Source: Mesonia sp. HuA40 (lineage in GTDB: Bacteria > Bacteroidota > Bacteroidia > Flavobacteriales > Flavobacteriaceae). Taken from it: 64,000 nucleotides of DNA. A program made the position numbers and the translations under genes. The notes beneath the pieces are model-generated. The model did not search any database, was not told the origin of the DNA, and saw nothing but the letters and a program-made list of their open reading frames with translations. Below are positions 60,995-64,000 of this stretch, piece after piece. The DNA is taken from the NCBI RefSeq assembly GCF_008017835.1, contig NZ_VRLT01000059.1:1-64000 (forward strand), written 5' to 3'. Every line of letters begins with the position of its first letter. Position 1 is the first letter of the stretch.

Positions 60995-63058
60995 ATGATC
61001 TCAACGAAAATAAATCCGCCACGAGCGAAACAAATACCTAAAACTTTAAGTATTCACGGGCACGAACGTGTTGATAATTATTTTTGGATGAATGAACGAG
61101 ATCATCCAGATGTGTTAGCTTATCTTGAAGCCGAAAACGAGTACTATAAAACGCAAACAGAGCATACTTCATCGTTTCAAGAAAAATTATTTCAGGAAAT
61201 GAAATCGCGTATTAAAGAGGATGATGCTTCTGTGCCGTATAAAAAAAATGGATATTGGTATTATGTACGCTTTGAGAAGGGAGGTGATTACCCAATATAT
61301 TGTCGTAAGCTAGGCGAGTTAGATGCAGATGAAGAGGTACTTTTTAATTGCAATGAAATGGCAAAAGGGAATAGTTATTTTCATTTGACAGGCATAAATG
61401 TGAGTCCGAATAACAACTTGGTGGCTTATGGAGTAGACACTGTAAGCCGACGTAAATACACCCTATACGTTAAAGATTTAGTTACAGGAGAAGTGTACCC
61501 CAGTCAGATAGAATCTACCACAGGAGGTTCAATTTGGGCCAACGACAACAAAACCCTTTACTATACCCGAAAAGATGAGAAAACATTACGATCAAATCAG
61601 ATTTTCAAGCATGAATTAGGTAAATCGTCAAATAACGATGCTTTGGTTTATCAAGAAGACGATGAGACCTTTAACACTTATATCTACAAAACAAAATCAC
61701 AAGCCTATCTGGTTATTGGGAGTAGCAGCACTTTAAGCGATGAGTACCGTATTTTAAATGCCGATACCCCTAATGATTCTTTTGAACTATTCGCACCAAG
61801 AAAACGGGGTGTAGAATATGGTTTGGCTCATTTTGAAGATCATTTTTATTTGTTAACCAATAAAGATCAGGCGTACAATTTTAAATTAATGCGTACACCT
61901 ATTACACAAACAGGTTACGATTATTGGGAAGAAGTTATTGCTCATCGTGAAGAAGTTTTGCTTGAAGATGTAGATATTTTTAAAGATTACTTAGTGGTGA
62001 CCGAGCGTTTTCAAGGCTTAAACAAATTGAGAGTGATGCGATGGGACGAGCAGGAAGATTTTTATGTGCCTTTAAAAGGAGAAACATACACTGCAAATAC
62101 TGGAGCAAATCCTGACTTTGACACCCCTGTACTTCGATATAGTTATTCTAGTTTGACCTCACCAGCTGCTGTTTTTGATTTTAACATGCAAGCAAAGACA
62201 ACTACTTTAATGAAAGAACAAGCTGTGTTGGATAAAAGTTTTAATAAAGATAATTATATAGAAGAACGTATTTGGGCCATTGCCGATGAAGAGACAAAAA
62301 TTCCGATATCCCTAGTTTATAAAAAAGGTCTAAAACGCGATGGCAGCACACCACTGCTGCAATATGCTTACGGAAGTTATGGACATACCACCGACCCTTA
62401 TTTTTCTAGTAATCGTTTAAGCTTATTAGATCGTGGTTTTGTATATGCTATCGCCCATGTTAGAGGCGGGGAGTATATGGGGCGTAATTGGTACGAAAAT
62501 GGTAAGCTGCTTCATAAAATGAACACCTTTACCGATTTTATTTCGGTTTCAAAACACTTAATCGCCAATAGATACACTTCGGAAAAACACCTGTATGCTT
62601 ACGGCGGATCGGCAGGAGGTATGTTAATGGGTGGCGTGGCCAATATGGCTCCAAAATTGTATCACGGTATTATTGCAGCGGTACCCTTTGTAGATGTATT
62701 AACCACAATGCTCGATGATAGTATACCATTAACAACTGGCGAGTATGATGAGTGGGGAAACCCTAATAAAAAAGAGTATTATGATTATATGAAAAATTAT
62801 TCGCCCTATGATAATGTGAAAGAACAGGACTATCCGCATATGTTGATCACTACGGGGTACCATGATTCTCAGGTGCAGTATTGGGAACCGGCCAAATGGG
62901 TTGCTAAATTAAGAACCCATAAACGTAATACGACCAAATTATTTTTAAATACAAATATGGATACAGGGCACGGTGGTGCTTCAGGGCGATTTGAGAGCCT
63001 AAAAGAGCTAGCCGAGGACTATACATTTTTATTAGACTTGGAAGGAATTAACCAATAA
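60995..63058 (+). CDS. ptrB: oligopeptidase B (S9A family)
   Basis: 687 aa. N-terminal beta-propeller (about 70-410), then the alpha/beta-hydrolase domain: [33 protein letters not shown], catalytic Ser539 in GGSAGG, Asp in [15 protein letters not shown], His in [15 protein letters not shown]. Cleaves peptides after Arg/Lys. No signal peptide, so cytoplasmic. Substrate specificity for basic residues is the family norm. Confidence 0.93.
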   Translation: MISTKINPPRAKQIPKTLSIHGHERVDNYFWMNERDHPDVLAYLEAENEYYKTQTEHTSSFQEKLFQEMKSRIKEDDASVPYKKNGYWYYVRFEKGGDYPIYCRKLGELDADEEVLFNCNEMAKGNSYFHLTGINVSPNNNLVAYGVDTVSRRKYTLYVKDLVTGEVYPSQIESTTGGSIWANDNKTLYYTRKDEKTLRSNQIFKHELGKSSNNDALVYQEDDETFNTYIYKTKSQAYLVIGSSSTLSDEYRILNADTPNDSFELFAPRKRGVEYGLAHFEDHFYLLTNKDQAYNFKLMRTPITQTGYDYWEEVIAHREEVLLEDVDIFKDYLVVTERFQGLNKLRVMRWDEQEDFYVPLKGETYTANTGANPDFDTPVLRYSYSSLTSPAAVFDFNMQAKTTTLMKEQAVLDKSFNKDNYIEERIWAIADEETKIPISLVYKKGLKRDGSTPLLQYAYGSYGHTTDPYFSSNRLSLLDRGFVYAIAHVRGGEYMGRNWYENGKLLHKMNTFTDFISVSKHLIANRYTSEKHLYAYGGSAGGMLMGGVANMAPKLYHGIIAAVPFVDVLTTMLDDSIPLTTGEYDEWGNPNKKEYYDYMKNYSPYDNVKEQDYPHMLITTGYHDSQVQYWEPAKWVAKLRTHKRNTTKLFLNTNMDTGHGGASGRFESLKELAEDYTFLLDLEGINQ

Positions 63059-63073
63059 TTAAAAAAAAACATG

Positions 63074-63081
63074 TAAATTTG
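63074..63081 (+). promoter_or_regulatory. -7 box TAAATTTG of the cysteine synthase/CBS gene
   Basis: Exact TAnnTTTG match, 72 bp before the ATG at 63154, which would leave a long leader. The -33 region lies inside the ptrB end. Confidence 0.35.
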
Positions 63082-63153
63082 CCTTGTTTTGAGAATTCCT
63101 TAATTTTTTGGATTCAAAACACGAAAGGAAAGTTAATAAGAACTTCACATTTT

Positions 63154-64000
63154 ATGAAAGAAGACTTAAAGGTTTATAATGACGCTTTACAGCTAGTAGG
63201 AAATACACCACTCATTAAATTAAACCGAATAACTAAAGATTTAACTGGAGATTTTTATGCCAAAGTAGAAGCATTTAATCCCGGTCACTCGACAAAAGAC
63301 AGAATAGCCCTTTATATTATCGAAGAAGCCGAGCGCAAAGGGATATTAAAACCAGGAGATACCATTATTGAAACCACATCGGGTAATACAGGATTTAGTA
63401 TTGCAATGGTTTCTGTGATCAAAGGTTATGAGTGCATTTTGGCGGTTAGTTCAAAATCATCTGCAGATAAAATAGATATGCTTAAAAGCTTAGGAGCTAA
63501 AGTATATGTTTGTCCAGCTCACGTAAGTGCCGATGATCCAAGGTCGTATTATGAGGTAGCAAAAAGATTACATCAAGAAATTAAAGGTTCTGTTTATATC
63601 AATCAATATTTTAATGAATTAAATATTGATGCGCATTACAACACCACTGGTCCAGAAATATGGAAACAAACTGAAGGAGAAATAACCCATTTGGTGGCTT
63701 GTAGTGGGACAGGAGGAACCATTTCTGGAACCGCAAGATTTTTAAAAGAGCAAAATCCCGATATTCAAATTATAGGTATAGATGCTTACGGATCGGTATT
63801 AAAAAAGTACCACGAAACGCGTGAGTTTGATGAAAATGAAATTTATCCGTACCGTATTGAAGGTTTAGGTAAAAATTTAATCCCGACAGCGACAGATTTT
63901 GATGTTATTGATCGTTTTGTTAAAGTTTCTGATGAAGAGAGCGCCCACACAGCCAGAATGATTTCAAAGACCGAGGGACTCTTTGTAGGGTATACTAGTG
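63154..64000 (+). CDS. PLP-dependent cystathionine beta-synthase / cysteine synthase, partial
   Basis: Starts at ATG 63154 and runs off the window (282 codons shown). [13 protein letters not shown], then [20 protein letters not shown] with the PLP Lys, [33 protein letters not shown], and [11 protein letters not shown]. Bacteroidota proteins opening this way usually continue into a CBS-domain pair, making a cystathionine beta-synthase; that part is beyond the window, so OAS-type cysteine synthase cannot be excluded. Confidence 0.85.
   Translation, partial: MKEDLKVYNDALQLVGNTPLIKLNRITKDLTGDFYAKVEAFNPGHSTKDRIALYIIEEAERKGILKPGDTIIETTSGNTGFSIAMVSVIKGYECILAVSSKSSADKIDMLKSLGAKVYVCPAHVSADDPRSYYEVAKRLHQEIKGSVYINQYFNELNIDAHYNTTGPEIWKQTEGEITHLVACSGTGGTISGTARFLKEQNPDIQIIGIDAYGSVLKKYHETREFDENEIYPYRIEGLGKNLIPTATDFDVIDRFVKVSDEESAHTARMISKTEGLFVGYTS

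Noticed and set aside
1-64000. tRNA, rRNA, riboswitches, CRISPR, prophage or restriction systems
   Set aside because: Read for typical signals (T-arm GTTCGA, ribosomal segments, riboswitch cores, repeat-spacer arrays, defence motifs); none found. Short ncRNAs cannot be excluded by eye.

Overview
The window is a piece of the chromosome of a marine-type Flavobacteriaceae bacterium (Bacteroidota). The evidence is its low GC content, weak ribosome-binding sites, -7 boxes of the TAnnTTTG type, a type IX secretion sorting domain, a TonB-dependent receptor with a carboxypeptidase-like N-terminal domain, and many families typical of the group (DUF2911, DUF3667, DUF4168, DUF6952-like, the ResB/CcsA fusion). 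Both genus and species are left open. No rRNA, tRNA, CRISPR array, prophage or complete insertion sequence was found. Layout: (1) 1-3,280 is accessory DNA. It holds the tail of an IS3-type transposase, a frameshifted membrane-protein gene, a GC-rich structured block, and an S41 peptidase gene bracketed by an inverted 10-bp motif and followed by a large cruciform. (2) 3,284-6,811 is an all-minus cluster of an AraC-type regulator, two pirins and a YceI protein. (3) 6,812-10,272 is a patchwork: REP-like relics, a pentapeptide-repeat protein, a DUF3667 membrane protein, the 3' stump of a K+/H+ antiporter and a lipoprotein with two NPPHGQPGHRCDI motifs. (4) 10,441-13,966 is a three-gene biotin-dependent acyl-CoA (probably propionyl-CoA) carboxylase operon. 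(5) 14,868-17,079 holds hutI-hutG. (6) 17,350-18,639 is a peroxiredoxin / thioredoxin / DUF6952-like operon. (7) 18,700-26,900 is a second accessory zone: a copper P-type ATPase with dyad symmetries upstream, three decayed genes and several secreted proteins of unknown function. (8) 28,102-34,320 is a core block: diacylglycerol kinase, FtsK, LolA, LptF/G permease and RibBA with a degenerate GTP cyclohydrolase II half. (9) 34,390-54,181 is core metabolism and envelope: a nitroreductase, a T9SS-secreted endonuclease I, an RluE-type pseudouridine synthase, a HerA-like ATPase, a sodium:solute symporter, a 36-residue membrane protein, a PIG-L deacetylase, MscS, the Maf/UbiA/KdsC-like/DUF2520 operon, CcsBA, an SMR transporter and fumarase. 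(10) 54,329-64,000 holds a TonB receptor, two small LTXXQ-like exported proteins, ArsC, prfB with an intact programmed +1 frameshift, threonine aldolase, YbaB, oligopeptidase B and the start of a cystathionine beta-synthase/cysteine synthase. How the genes work together: several blocks are clear units, namely acyl-CoA carboxylation, histidine degradation steps 3-4, peroxide reduction with a thioredoxin partner, lipoprotein/LPS export next to cell division, and the overlapping Maf-UbiA-HAD-DUF2520 genes. I did not find a clearly new defence or biosynthetic system. The best leads are the cassette-like repeats around the S41 gene, the twin-motif lipoprotein, the 36-residue membrane protein, the degenerate RibBA, and the recurring GCTTCCGCGGAAGC-type palindrome, which also lies inside two genes.
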